The notes: a model not told the origin generated them from the letters alone. DNA of 64,000 nucleotides from RI-231 sp041394905 (GCA_041394905.1 JAWKHJ010000009.1:62001-126000), one strand, 5' to 3'; shown: positions 9,866 through 21,393, counted from the stretch's first letter. Numbers and translations are program-made.

Positions 9866-10498
9866 CGCGCGTCCTCCAGCAAGCCCCGCAACTTGCGCGT
9901 GGCTCGAAACAGGGAGTTCTTCGCGGCCTCCTCGCTGATTCGATCATTTCACCAATGGCCCGCAGTCGAGGCTTCGTAATGCCTCAACTCGAACACCGTG
10001 CGCTCCTGGGGCGAGCCGCCGGAGAGCTTGCTCGATGCGCTCCGATAACGTACTACCGTCCAGCGCCCTGTCGGTTGCTTCCGCACGCGCATCGGCGGCG
10101 GCGGAGGATTGAGCCCCTTCTCGTCATCCCGGTCGTCGACCGCGTATTCCTTGCGCACGCCCTTGCGCCGCATGTGGTCGTAGCAAACATTCGTCGCAAT
10201 CCGGTACAGCCACGTCGTGAAGCTGCAATCGAAGCGGAACGTATCGATCTTTGCGGTAAACCTTCAGGAACGCTTCCTGGTAGGCGTCCCGCGCATCCTC
10301 CGGCGAGCGCAGAAGGTTCATCGTCACGCGCAGAACAGCTCGGTCGTGCAGACGCACGAGTTGCTCGAACGCGTCCGGGTCGCGCTTCTGCGCGGCGCGA
10401 ATCAGCGCCGCCTCGCTAAGCGCCCCCGCTTCCGGGGCCCGCCCAACTGATGTGTTCCGCTCCTGCCAACTCCACGAGCGATCTCGCCTGTCTACCAA
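9862..10498 (-). CDS. ECF-type RNA polymerase sigma factor (frameshifted)
   Basis: Region 2 is clear (ALIRAAQKRDPDAFEQLVRL, RSPEDARDAYQEAFLKVYRK), followed in another frame by FTTWLYRIATNVCYDHMRRK. Region 4 (SPQERTVFELRHYEG, LRAIGEMIE, EEAAKNSLFRATRKLRGLL) comes after further frame changes near 10250, 10030 and 9935. The gene ends in the TGA at 9864-9862, overlapping the anti-sigma ATG. The product directs RNA polymerase to envelope-response promoters and very probably controls this operon. A TTG at 10498 opens the frame, but the true start could be 20-30 codons further in. Confidence 0.85.
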
Positions 10499-10668
10499 GC
10501 TTAGACGGGGCTGTTGCCAAAGGGTTTGCGCCCCGCCGAGAGGTTTTTTCCCACGAGCAGGAAAGACCGCCGGCCTCGCCAGGCATGATACAACCTCGCT
10601 CCCTGCCCAAGAGCGGAGATATCATGGGAACGATTTGTCCCCTACGCTCGTAGAAAGGAGTGCGCCCG

Positions 10669-10935
10669 ATGCCGATTAGCGCGGACCTGCTAGAGATCTT
10701 GTGCTGTCCAGAGACGAAAGTCCCCGTGGAGATGCTGCCCGCCGACAAGTTGGAAGCCCTGAATGCGAAGATCGCATCCGGCGAGGGCGCTTATGCCGAC
10801 GGCAGCAAAATCGACAAGCCCCTGCAAGAGGGCCTGATCACGACGGATGGTAAGACCGTGTACCGGATCGACGACGACATCCCCGTGATGCTCGTCGACA
10901 AAGGCATCCCGACGCGGCAGTTTGGCGGTCTGTAA
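10669..10935 (+). CDS. Trm112/UPF0434-like small protein
   Basis: An 88-residue protein beginning MPISADLLEILCCPETKVPV and ending with YRIDDDIPVMLVDKGIP, the layout of the Trm112/UPF0434 (YcaR) family. Members are small zinc-ribbon-like proteins that can activate methyltransferases. The usual pair of CXXC zinc ligands is reduced here to CCP near residue 12, so zinc binding is doubtful. The ATG at 10669 is chosen over an upstream GTG (10660) because AAAGGAG (10654-10660) is well placed for it. It is followed 54 bp later by the DUF4126 gene on the same strand. Confidence 0.85.
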   Translation: MPISADLLEILCCPETKVPVEMLPADKLEALNAKIASGEGAYADGSKIDKPLQEGLITTDGKTVYRIDDDIPVMLVDKGIPTRQFGGL

Positions 10936-10989
10936 CGAGGACGGACCCGCGCCCGCCGGGGTGCGGACTTTGCGAGGAGGAACAATTCG

Positions 10990-11961
10990 ATGACCGGTTT
11001 GGAAGGCTTGATCAGTACGCTGGGGCTTTCATTCGCCTCGGGCATCAACCTCTACGCCACCGTCCTCATCGTCGGTTTGGCCGAGCGCTATGGCTGGTTT
11101 CCGTTTTTGCCGGACGATCTCGCCGTTTTGGGCGACCCGGTCGTGCTCGGCATCGCCGGCGTGCTCTACGCGCTCGAGTTCTTCGCCGACAAGATTCCGT
11201 TCGTCTCCACGATTTGGGACGGATTCCACACCTTCATCCGTCCGCTTGGCGCGGCGGCGCTGGCGCTAGGAGCGGCCGAGCAGTTCGGCCCGGTCGGCAA
11301 GGTAGCGGCATTCCTAATCGGCGGCGCGGTCGCACTGGGCAGCCACACGACCAAAGCCAGCGCTCGCGTGCTGGCCCACACGGCCCCCGAGCCCACCACG
11401 CATTCGGTCATCAGCGTGGCGGAGGACTTAGGCGTTTTCGGCCTGCTGGCGCTGGTCTACACCCACCCATACGCCGCGGGCGGCGTCCTGGCGGCCCTGC
11501 TAGTCGGCATGGCCCTGGTCACGCCGTTCCTAATCCGCACGCTGCGCTTCGTGGTCCGCTCCTGCTTCGGCGCCATCGGCAGCCTGCTCGAATTCGAACC
11601 CAGCGCTGGATTGGCGCGTCCTCCCTGGCTCGAGGAGCGGCTGGGGCAACGTGCTCCCGGCGCACAATGGCGCGTCTTCCGGGGCTTTGCGCGCAACGTG
11701 CCCGGCATGCCCAAGTTGGCTCGCGGCTACCTCGCCGTCTCAGACGATATGGTCGTCTTCGCACGCAAAGGCATGATGCTGAAAAAGCTCGTCGACCTGG
11801 GCGACCCGGCCAAGCTCGAGATCGAAAGCGGCATGATCTGCGACATCGTCACGGCGCCGCTAGCAACGTCCGACGCTCGTATCTGCATGACGAAGGATTG
11901 GGCCAAGCTCTACCGCGCCGAGCCTGGCCCCCCTCCGCATTTCGCCCCCGCCGAGGCCTAA
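10990..11961 (+). CDS. DUF4126 family integral membrane protein
   Basis: A 323-residue protein with several hydrophobic helices in the first 190 residues (ASGINLYATVLIVGLAERYG, VVLGIAGVLYALEFFADKIP, GVLAALLVGMALVTPFLIR) and a soluble C-terminal part with a basic, beta-rich look. The motif LEFFADKIPFVSTIWDGFHT is a hallmark of DUF4126. The family is of unknown function and lies in the inner membrane. GAGGAGGA at 10974-10981 is a good ribosome binding site. The C-terminal 110 residues (GYLAVSDDMVVFARKG) look like a separate small domain. The frame is intact. Confidence 0.88.
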   Translation: MTGLEGLISTLGLSFASGINLYATVLIVGLAERYGWFPFLPDDLAVLGDPVVLGIAGVLYALEFFADKIPFVSTIWDGFHTFIRPLGAAALALGAAEQFGPVGKVAAFLIGGAVALGSHTTKASARVLAHTAPEPTTHSVISVAEDLGVFGLLALVYTHPYAAGGVLAALLVGMALVTPFLIRTLRFVVRSCFGAIGSLLEFEPSAGLARPPWLEERLGQRAPGAQWRVFRGFARNVPGMPKLARGYLAVSDDMVVFARKGMMLKKLVDLGDPAKLEIESGMICDIVTAPLATSDARICMTKDWAKLYRAEPGPPPHFAPAEA

Positions 11962-11980
11962 CAACCCGCCTCAAAAACCG

Positions 11981-12006
11981 AGCCCCGACAGCAATGCGGG
12001 GTCTTT
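11981..12006 (+). terminator. Hairpin downstream of the DUF4126 gene
   Basis: CCCCG (11983-11987) and CGGGG (11997-12001) form a short stem with a 9-base loop followed by TCTTT. It lies 20 bp after the stop, where a terminator is expected, but the stem is only 5 bp. Confidence 0.35.
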
Positions 12007-12117
12007 CGACTTGAGCTATACTCGGGTCACCTTCCGGCGCGCGCCGTCGCGCCGGAGATCCCGGGTTCCGCCGCCGACCCGCCTATTCCCATCCAAGCGT
12101 AGGATTTTCGCCGCCCG

Positions 12118-12241
12118 ATGCCGTGGCAACGCCCGGCCGGTTTGGCTCTGATCGCCCTGCTGGCCGCTATCTGGTCGCTCTACGTGCGCCGCCGTGCGCT
12201 CGAGGTGCGGGCTCGCGCCCAAGCAGCCGAAAAGGAAACCC

Positions 12242-12264
<23 letters not shown>
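12118..12264 (+). CDS. Small single-helix membrane protein overlapping comM
   Basis: An ATG at 12118 opens a 48-residue frame: MPWQRPAG, a hydrophobic helix (LALIALLAAIWSLYV), then a basic, Ala/Arg-rich tail with positives at the cytoplasmic side (RRRALEVRARAQAAEKE). It ends inside the first codons of the next gene (the stop at 12264 is 22 bp past the ATG at 12242), so the two would be translationally coupled. A one-helix membrane topology is plausible. No family is recognised, and no clear ribosome binding site precedes it, so chance cannot be excluded. Confidence 0.4.
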
Positions 12265-13768
<1,504 letters not shown>

Positions 13769-13845
13769 CATTCGCTCCGCACGCGGCAGCCGCGCAGCTC
13801 GGGCAAGTATTGAGACCGCGTATCCTCGACCGCGATACTGGGTAA

Positions 13846-15115
13846 GTGGGAGCCTCCGAAAAAATCGCCGTCCTTGGCCTGGGCTACGTCGGCTGCGTAT
13901 CCGCCGCGTGCCTGGCCAAGTTGGGCCATCAAGTCATCGGTTGCGACATCAGCCGACACAAGGTCGATGCGATCCGCAACAAGGTGGCTCCGTTCTTCGA
14001 GCCGGGCCTGACAGACGCTCTCGACGAGGTCGTCTCCGCCGGCCGCCTCGACGCCACGACCGACGTCGGCGAGGCCGTCTCATTCGCCGACATCGTCATG
14101 CTCTGTGTCGGTACGCCTTCAGCCAAGAACGGCAACCAGTCAACCGAGCAGATCGAGCGGGTTTGCGAAGACATTGCCGCATCGATCCAAGATCGCGACC
14201 GCCCCCTCGTCGTCGTCGTCCGCAGCACAGTCTTCCCCGGGACGTGCGAAGGGTTGGTCGCCTCGACCGTCGGCCGCACCGACCGCGTGACGGTTGTTTC
14301 GCACCCGGAGTTTCTGCGCGAAGGCACCGCGATCCAGGACTTCATGGAGCCCTCGTTGATCGTCGTGGGCGGCGAGGAGCCGGCGCGCGGACGCATCGCC
14401 GCGCTTTACGATTCGCTCGACGCCGATCCCGCGCTCGTCGAGTTGCGCACCGCCGAGCTCATCAAGTATTCCTGCAACGCCTTCCACGCGCTCAAGATCG
14501 CCTTCGCCAACGAGATTGGCGCCTTCGCCGACGCGCAAGGCATTCCTGCCGCCCAGGTGATGGAAACGCTTTGCCGAGACGAGGTGCTCAACATCTCCAA
14601 GGCCTATCTGAAGCCTGGCTTCGCCTTCGGCGGATCCTGCCTGCCCAAGGATCTGCGCGCCCTCGAATTACCGCGGCAAACGGCTCGACCTGCAAACGCC
14701 GTTGCTCGACAGCATTCTGCCGAGCAACGACGCCCAGCTCGAACGCGCCATCAACTCCGTGCTGGAGTTGCAGAGCGGCAAGATCGGCGTCTTCGGCCTC
14801 ACCTTCAAAGAGAACACGGACGACCTGCGCGAGAGCCCAACCATCGCGCTACTCGAGCGCCTGATCGGCAAGGGCGTCGAGATTCGTGTCTACGACCCCA
14901 ACCTCGCTCTCGACAAAATCCACGGCGCCAACCAGCAGTTCTTGATGGAACGAATCCCGCATATCGGTCGACTCATGGAGCCGGATCTTGACGACCTGCT
15001 CGGATGGGCCGACCACGTGGTGCGTGCGCAAAAGCCCAAGGGTGCAGCGGTCGAGCGCTTGCGGACGAGCGGGAAACCCGTGCTCAACCTCGTAGGCGGC
15101 GCCCCGCTCGGCTAA
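13846..15115 (+). CDS. UDP-glucose/GDP-mannose 6-dehydrogenase (AlgD/Ugd type)
   Basis: This NAD-dependent enzyme oxidises the C6 of a nucleotide sugar to a uronic acid for exopolysaccharide or LPS. The Rossmann motif VLGLGYVGCVSAACLAKLGH starts at residue 8 and the catalytic cysteine is in FAFGGSCLPKDLRAL near residue 262. The wording FGGSCLPKDLRAL followed by YRGK is closer to GDP-mannose dehydrogenases than to typical Ugd, but substrate cannot be decided. A GTG start at 13846 is used, because MGASEKIAVLGLG fits the family. The frame breaks near 14670 and the C-terminal domain (KIGVFGLTFKENTDDLRESP) continues in another frame to 15115. Bridged length is about 422 residues. No other polysaccharide genes are near. 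Confidence 0.88.
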
Positions 15116-15150
15116 CCGCTCGCTGCAGAGCTGGGGCCAAACGCAAAGAG

Positions 15151-15175
15151 GGCGCGATCCAAATCGGACCGCGCC
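15151..15175. terminator. Bidirectional hairpin between convergent genes
   Basis: GGCGCGATCC (15151-15160) pairs with GGACCGCGCC (15166-15175) with one mismatch and a 5-base loop. It lies midway between the stops of the dehydrogenase (15115) and the methyltransferase (15199) and is flanked by AAAGAG on the left and TTCCGCTTGTT on the right, consistent with termination from both sides. Confidence 0.65.
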
Positions 15176-15198
15176 TTCCGCTTGTTACAGTCAGCCGT

Positions 15199-16244
15199 CT
15201 ACTTGCGCACGGCGAAGAACTGGTTGAACGGATTGTCGATCGGCAAACGTTCGAAGCTGCCGAAGCCGCCCTGCTCGGCCAACTCGCGCGCACCTTTCTC
15301 GCCAATCACGGTGCCCAGACCGGCGCCGCCGTGCGCCAACGACACCGTCATGCAGTGCATCGGGCTCACGCTCTGGAACACACGCCCGACTGGGTTGCGG
15401 TTCTCGTTCGGCTCATGCGAGGCGTTGGGCTCGGACCACAGCCACACTCCGTCTTCGGCCATCACTTCACGGATGCGCCGGATCGTCGCCGCCGGGTCCG
15501 TCATGTCGTGGATGCAATCGAAGGTCGTGACCAAATCGTAGGGCGTGCCGTTCGGAGTCGTCTCCGCCGAGCCTTGCACGAACGCGACGTTCTCAACACC
15601 TTCCCGCTTGGCGAGCTCGCGCGCCGCTTCGATGGAATCGGAGTGGTAATCGACGCCCACAAACAGAGACTCCGGGAACGCCTTGGCCATGTTGACCGTC
15701 GACTGGCCGCGCCCGCAGCCCAAGTCCGCAACGCGCGCGCCCTTTGGAGCTTCTCCACCGCCGTCGACCGCGGGAATCCACTGGCTGGCCAAAAGTTCGG
15801 CCACAGCTCGCCGGAAGAAGCGCTCAATCGCACAGGGAATCTCTTCGCCAATCTGGTCGTAGCTGACGCCTCCGCCATTGCGAAACGCCTCCATGATTTT
15901 CGAGTGTTGTAAAGGGACGGTGTCGTGAATTGAAACGCACCGCCGCAAAACATCGGGCTGTTTTCTGCCAGGATAAACGCCTGCTCGTCGGTCATTTCAA
16001 ATTTGCGCGTCGTGTCGTCATAGTCGAGATACCCGCCGCAACCATCGCTTTGAGCCATTCGCGCACGTAGCGCTCATTGAGGCCGGTTTTGTCAGCCAGT
16101 TCCTGGCTCGTCATCGGGCCAACGCCCTGCATGGCTTTGTAGATTCCCCATCTGATCGCCGACATAGGCGAGCGCCATGGTAAAGGCGCCTCCCATATCT
16201 CCAACGACGCGGTGGGCTAGGGTTTCAACTTTGGACATGTTCAT
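15199..16244 (-). CDS. SAM-dependent methyltransferase with winged-helix N-terminus (frameshifted)
   Basis: The C-terminal two thirds is a class I methyltransferase: motif I VADLGCGRGQSTVNMA, then LFVGVDYHSDSIEAAR and the post-motif LVTTFDCIHDMTDP. The N-terminal part, in two other frames, carries a winged-helix segment (MTSQELADKTGLNERYVREW, then YDDTTRKFEMTDEQAFIL), the arrangement seen in O-methyltransferase and Rv2258c-like proteins. The ATG at 16244 (MNMSKVETLAHRVVGDMGGA) has GGAGTG 11 bases upstream. Frame changes near 16155, 16040 and 15910 must be bridged, giving about 347 residues. Substrate is unknown; the helical/winged N-terminus usually mediates dimerisation rather than DNA binding. 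Confidence 0.83.
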
Positions 16245-16349
16245 GGGTGGTTTTCACTCCTGTTCCGCATTGCGGAGGAAGACAAACAAACCCGACGAAC
16301 AAATTCGCAATTTGCAGATCTGACTACAGCCCCGCAGGCTGGATCGCGC

Positions 16350-16924
16350 CTAGAATCGCGGTCGGCCAGCCTCGCCCAAGATCTCGATCGCACCGCGAAA
16401 CTGAGCTGCTCGACTTCAATGTCCGCAAGCATTGGACCGAAGCGAAATTCCAAGCCATGGCCCTGCGCCGGAGTCTTGGGCCGAGCGGCAGCTTCGGCCA
16501 GAGGCTCGAAGTGATCCGCCAAGCCGCCCGTCAATCGGACCAAGTTATCTCTTGGGTCAAGATAAGCGCGCTGCTCGGCCAGAATCGGGCGAACCAGCTC
16601 GCCGGTGCGGTCGCGGCCGAGGGTCCGGCCTGTCGGGGAAAGCGCGGTCAAGTTGCCCTCGAAGCGCAGCTTGATCTGGAAAGACCCACTGCGGAACGAC
16701 ACCTCGTCAACCAGCGCCAGATCGAAAGAGCCCGAAGCTCCGGGAATTAGATCGATCCGCAGCTTGCCGCCCAAAACCGACGGCAGTACGATCGTCCCCT
16801 CGCCGATGTCGTTGGGGTCGTCGATGTCGTTCACCATTCCGACGTCGGCCCACAGCCGGTCGTCGCCGTACATCTCCGCGGCGATTTCCCACAGGGTTCG
16901 CCCGCGCTCAACGGCATAGCGCAT
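16350..16924 (-). CDS. LysM-domain protein
   Basis: The start at 16924 (MRYAVERGRTLWEIAAEMYG) is chosen because the LysM-like domain begins at once: the residues up to GEGTIVLPSV (about 48) match the LysM pattern of a tyrosine/valine-rich strand, a helix, and an I-x-x-G-x-x-L/I end. The rest (SFRSGSFQIKLRFEGNLTAL) is beta-rich and unrecognised. Without a signal peptide in this frame, export is uncertain. The frame probably changes near 16390, since VEQLSFRGAIEILGEAGRPR followed by a stop at 16350 reads better than the long Arg-rich tail of the uncorrected frame. LysM domains bind N-acetylglucosamine polymers, and in short proteins of this kind they often act as anchors. Confidence 0.6.
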
Positions 16925-17107
16925 CGCACGCGGGTCTTTCCGGAACTCTCGTATGCAGCGACAAGAAGATCTCAATCCCGAGGGCCATCGTATCATCGAG
17001 CGTTGAATTTGACGAGATATATGGAAGACATGGGCGTTTTCCGACTCCTCCCCCAAAGGTTTTGCTTCCGTAGGTTGCATTTTCCTAGGCTTATGGTGAG
17101 AGCGGGA

Positions 17108-17268
17108 ATGCAGGTCGTCAAAATTGCGTTACAAGGACCGGGCGGCCGGGTTCTGATACGAAAGGCGGTTTCATCTCCGTGCGCGGAGACGTGCTCACGG
17201 TCCGCACTGCCTTCCCGATCGAGGTCGGCTCCTCGGCATATATCCGGGTGGAGGGGTTAAGAATTTAG
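17108..17268 (+). CDS. Possible small protein upstream of the DnaJ gene (frameshifted)
   Basis: An ATG at 17108 starts MQVVKIALQGPGGRVL, and after a frame change near 17155 the reading KGGFISVRGDVLTVRTAFPI and VGSSAYIRVEGLRI ends at 17268. The combined stretch of about 53 residues has a strong beta-strand pattern and looks like real protein, but the span is not a multiple of three and no family is recognised. The upstream part (16925-17107) is an AT-richer region between divergent genes and probably holds both promoters. Confidence 0.3.
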
Positions 17269-17284
17269 CCGTCCAGATCGGTCA

Positions 17285-17979
17285 GTGCGCGCTCGAAGGC
17301 CCGATCAGTACCGGGTCGAGTGCCGCACCCAGGAAGGCGCTTCCCCTAATAGCCGCAACGCCAACGGCAGCGATCCGGATGTCGAAGACCATTACGCCGT
17401 CCTGGAGGTGAGCTCCACCGCCACCTCCGATACGATCTCGCGTGTCTATCGCGCCCTGGCGCACCGCTTTCATCCCGACAACGCCGAAACCGGGGACCTG
17501 GAACAGTTCTCGAGAATCACGGAGGCCTATTCCGTCCTTTCGAACTCCACAAAGCGCGCCGCTTACGACGTGAAGTACGAGTCGGCGAAAGCCCTGCGCT
17601 GGAAGATCTTCGAGAGTCCTTGGACCAAGCCAGAGGCGTGGAAGCGGAGAAGGCGAAGCGCATCGGCATTCTGGCGTGGGGCAGTTCTTCACCGCCGCCT
17701 GCTCGCTACCCCGTGGAAGTGGAGGTCATGCGCCGGCACATCGAAGAGTTGCTCGGCTGCCCGTCCGAACAGCTCGAAGCTTCGTTCTGGTATCTCATCC
17801 AGAAGAAGTTCATCGTGCAAGGCGATGGCGGCTCCTACCGCATCACCCACGACGGATGGACGCCTTCGAGGCTTCCGGAGGCCAAGCGCCGCCTCGAGCG
17901 AGCTCTGCTGGAGGAAGCGCGCCCAACCCGCGACGGCGAAGTCGTCGTCGCCGAAACCACGAGTTCGCAGAGCAAGTAA
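17285..17979 (+). CDS. DnaJ-domain protein with C-terminal winged-helix-like part (frameshifted)
   Basis: A J-domain runs from about residue 34 to 95: DHYAVLEVSSTATSDTISRV, the catalytic HRFHPDN (HPD motif, which stimulates the ATPase of DnaK), and AYSVLSNSTKRAAYD. The frame changes near 17630-17660; the second part (MRRHIEELLGCPSEQLEASF, FIVQGDGGSYRITHDG) looks like a winged-helix fold and ends at 17979. The Gly/Phe and zinc-finger regions of true DnaJ are absent, so this is a specialised J-protein, not the main chaperone. The GTG at 17285 has no good ribosome binding site and the real start may be nearer to the J-domain. Confidence 0.75.
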
Positions 17980-18031
17980 GACGGCGCAAATCGCTACAAT
18001 CAACGGGGACTTGGGTCCTCGAAGATTCGTC

Positions 18032-19204
18032 ATGCAAGAAGCCGTCATCGTCAACTGCCTCCGCACCCCTGTTGGAAAAGCGCCGCGCGGAACCCTGCGC
18101 ACCACGCGTCCGGACGACATGGCCTCGGCCGTAATCAAGGACCTGCTGGGGCGTACGCCGCAGCTCGATCCCGCCGAAATCGACGACGTAATCCTGGGCT
18201 GCGCCATGCCCGAGGCGGAACAAGGGATGAACGTCGCGCGCATCGCGGTACGCGTGCCGGGCTGCCCGACTCGGTTCCCGGCATGACGATCAACCGCTTC
18301 TGTTCGTCGGGACTGCAAGCGATCGCCTTGGCGGCCGAACGCATCCGGGGCGGCGGCGCCCACGTGATGCTCGCCGGCGGAACCGAGTCGATGAGCCTGA
18401 TCCCCTCGGGCGGCCACAAGGTCGCGCCCAACCCTTGGCTGATGGATCATCTGCCTGAGATCTACATCAACATGGGGCTGACAGCGGAGAACGTTGCCCA
18501 GAAGTTTGACATCAGCCGTGAGGACGCCGACGCTTTTGCACTAGCCAGCCACCAGAAGGCTGCCGCCGCCCAGGACGCGGGCCGCTTTCAGGACGAATTG
18601 ACGCCGCTCGACGTCGAGTTCGTCACGCCACAAAACGGCACGCCCAAGACGACCAAGCTGCGCTTCGATCAGGACGGAGGCGTCCGCCTGCGTCCACCTC
18701 ACTGGAAGCCCTGTCCGGCCTGCCTTCGGTCTTCCATGCGCGCGGCAAGTCACCGCCGGCAACTCGTCCCAAACTTCCGGACGGCGCTTCGGTCGCGCTG
18801 GTGATGTCGAAGCGAGCGAGCGAGCTGGGACTCGAACCCATGGCGCGATACGTCAGTTTCGCCTCGGGGAGCGTGCCGCCGGAGATCATGGGCATTGGCC
18901 CGGTCGTAGCCATCCCCAAGGCGCTGGCTCCCAGCGGGCCCTGGCCCTCGACCGATATTGGCGTGATCGAGCTCAACCGAAGCATTCGCGGCGCAGGCGT
19001 TGGCGGTGATCGCAAAGCCGGGCTCAACCCGGAGATCGTGAACCCGAACGGCGGCGCGGTCGCACTGGGGCGCGCCGGGTGCGACTGGCGCGAAGCTGAC
19101 CGCGACCATCTTGCGCAGATGCAGCGCCGCAAGGCGCGCTACGGCATAGTTACCATGTGCATCGGCGGCAAGATGCGGCCGGCGTCTTCGAGCGGTTGAG
19201 CTAA
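18032..19204 (+). CDS. fadA: Acetyl-CoA C-acyltransferase (thiolase, FadA-type; frameshifted)
   Basis: Thiolase carries out the last step of fatty-acid beta-oxidation, splitting 3-ketoacyl-CoA with CoA. The N-terminus MQEAVIVNCLRTPVGKAPRG and the nucleophile region INRFCSSGLQAIALAAERIR (active Cys) are typical, and AGGTESMSLIP follows. The C-terminal GLNPEIVNPNGGAVALG precedes the catalytic His region, which is garbled by frame errors near 19065-19080, and MCIGG near the end holds the second catalytic Cys. Frame changes at about 18255, 18680, 18940, 19070 and 19180 must be bridged; the natural stop is the TAA at 19202-19204. It lies 4 bp upstream of the acyl-CoA dehydrogenase, so the two form one transcription unit. 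Confidence 0.88.
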
Positions 19205-19208
19205 GGCC

Positions 19209-20935
19209 ATGGCGGACGACGTTTCCACACTCGCGGGCGGCGCTTTCCTGATCGAGCGCTCCACCGACTCTTTTCACCCTGAAGACTTTACGGAAGAGCA
19301 GCGCCAAGCAAAGGCGACCGCCGACCGCTTCATGCCGTGATCCTTCGAGGTCGCGGAACTGAGGAGAAGAAGCCGGTCTGGCGCGCACGTTACCGGTGGC
19401 GAGCTCGGCCTGCTCTCGATCTGGCGCCGGAGAAGTATGGTGACTCGACTGATTTGATGAATCAACTCGTGGTCATGAAGGCGTGGAGCGCTTTTGAGTC
19501 GTTCTCGGTCACCTGGCGCCACTCGGGGATCGGAACGCTGCCGCTCGCCTTCTTCATGCGGATACAGAAGGAACAGTACCTGCTGACGATGGCGACCGGC
19601 AACGTATGGCCGCCTATTGCCTGAGCAACCGCAGGCGGGCAGCGATGCGCTCACCGGCGCGTACCAAAACCACGCTGACCGAGGACGGCAAGCATTTCGT
19701 CCTTTCGGGTCAGAAAATGTGGATCTCGAACGGCGGCTGGGCGGACATCTACACCGTGTTCGCCAAGGTCGATGGCGAAAAGTTCACGGCTTTTCTGGTC
19801 GAGCGCAACTTCGAGGGCGTTCGCCCCGGAGCGGAAGAGCACAAGATGGGCATCGGCAGCTCGACCACGGCGCTCTATCTCGATGACGTGGGTCGAATCG
19901 AGCGTGCTCCAGAAATCGGACGCGGCCACATCATCGCGTTCAACATCCTCAATCTTGGACGGCTCAAGCTCGGAGCCTCCTGCGTGGGCGGCGCGAAGGA
20001 AGTATTGGCGCAGTCCATCGCTTACTCGAAGAGCGCAAGGCTTTTAGCAAGGCGATCGCCGAGTTCAGGAGTATCAGCAAGCTGGCCGACATGGCCATTC
20101 AGACCTATGTATCCAGAATCGGTCTCCTCTTATTGGCGGGCTGATCGACCAGAAGCTCGCCGCGGTGAGCTGGGACGATCCGGAGGCCTCGAAGAAGGTG
20201 CTGGCCGGCATCGAAGAGTACGCCATCGAGTGCGCAATCGCGAAAGTCATGGGCAGCGAGGCGCTCGACTTCGTGGCCGATGAGGGCGTACAGATCCACG
20301 GCGGCTACGGCTTCCACCACGACTACGCCGTCGAGCGCGCCTACCGCGATTCGCGCATCAACCGCATCTTCGAGGGAACGAACGAAATCAACCGTCTGCT
20401 CACGGTGGGCATGCTGCTCAAGCGCGCCGCGCAGAACCGCTTGGCGCTCATGCCCGCGGTGATGCAACTCATCCCGCAGCTCTCGACAGGCGAGATCGAG
20501 ACGAAGCCTCTGGAAGGACCGCTGGGCGTCGAGCTCGAAATGGTCGAGCGCGCGAAAGAAGGTCTTGTTGAGTGCAGGGCTCGCGTATCAGCGCTTCAGG
20601 AAGATCTCGAGCAAGAGCAGGAGGTCAACATGGCGATCGCCGACATCCCTTGCTGTACTGACCTACGGCGCCGAGTCCGCTCTGCTGCGGGCGGAGAAGC
20701 TGGCCAAGAAAGAGCAAGGGCGAGCGAGCACGACGGCGATGGCGCGTCTATACCCGACGCGCTTACCGGATCTGCCACGCCTCGACGGTGCTCGGCGCGT
20801 GCGTGGACGGGCGAAGCTGGAGCAGTACTTCCGCGCGTGCTGCGGCGGCTGACCCGCGCGTTGCCGACGCCGTCGGTGGCAGCGCGCCGCGAAATTGCCG
20901 GACGCTTGCTTGCGGCGGGCAAGTACGTTGCCTGA
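19209..20935 (+). CDS. fadE: Acyl-CoA dehydrogenase, long-chain type with C-terminal extension (frameshifted)
   Basis: This FAD enzyme makes the first oxidation of acyl-CoA. Recognisable parts in order: MADDVSTLAGGAFLIER, GIGTLPLAFF, the FAD-binding FVLSGQKMWISNGGWAD, LYLDDV, GRGHIIAFNILNLGRLKLGA, VQIHGGYGFHHDYAVERAYR, and the catalytic glutamate in RINRIFEGTNEINRLL. A further 180 residues after it (VNMAIADI, LLRAEKLAKK) match the extended VLCAD/FadE form of about 575 residues. At least six frame changes are needed, mostly at 19330-19640 and 20040-20120. It follows the thiolase directly and overlaps the next gene; a 3-hydroxyacyl-CoA dehydrogenase/hydratase partner is not in the window. Confidence 0.88.
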
Positions 20936-21375
20936 GGCGCAAAGGCTGATCCTGGCGATCGGCCTGCCGGGCGCTGGTAAATCGACTTGGTTTGCGGACC
21001 ATGGCGTGCAGCCGCTTTCGAGCGATGGGATGCGCGTCCTGCTCTCGGACGATCGAGGCAATCAGACCATCCACATGGAAGTCTTCGAGGCGTTGCGCTA
21101 TCTGGTCGTCAAGCGCCTCCAACTCGGCATATCCGCGACCTATGTGGACGCAACGAACCTGACCAGAATGCATCGCGGGCCATTCTTGACCTTGGCCGCG
21201 AAGTACGGGGCGCGGGCAGAGGCGCTGTGGTTCGCGACTCCGCTCGAGGTCTGCCTGCGACACAACGCCAAGCGCGAGCGGCGTGTTCCGGAAGAGGTGA
21301 TGCGCGCGATGGACGCGCAATTCGAACCGCCGTCACGTGAAGAAGGGTTTGCCCATCAAACGAGTGAGCGTGTAG
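20928..21375 (+). CDS. P-loop kinase-like protein (AAA_33/zeta-toxin-like)
   Basis: A TTG at 20928 that overlaps the end of the acyl-CoA dehydrogenase gives LPEAQRLILAIGLPGAGKST, with the Walker A motif GLPGAGKST at once. YVDATNLTRMHRGP and ALWFATPLEVCLRHNAKRER then follow, the layout of small nucleotide or polynucleotide kinases of the AAA_33 type. The conserved RVPEEVMRAMDAQFEPPSREEG belongs to the same family. The natural end is probably FAIKRVSV and a stop at 21375 after one frame change near 21350; the uncorrected frame stops at 21392. The phosphorylated substrate is unknown. The size (about 150 residues) and the overlap suggest co-translation with fadE. Confidence 0.75.
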
Positions 21376-21393
21376 GCCGAGCGACCGTGTAGG

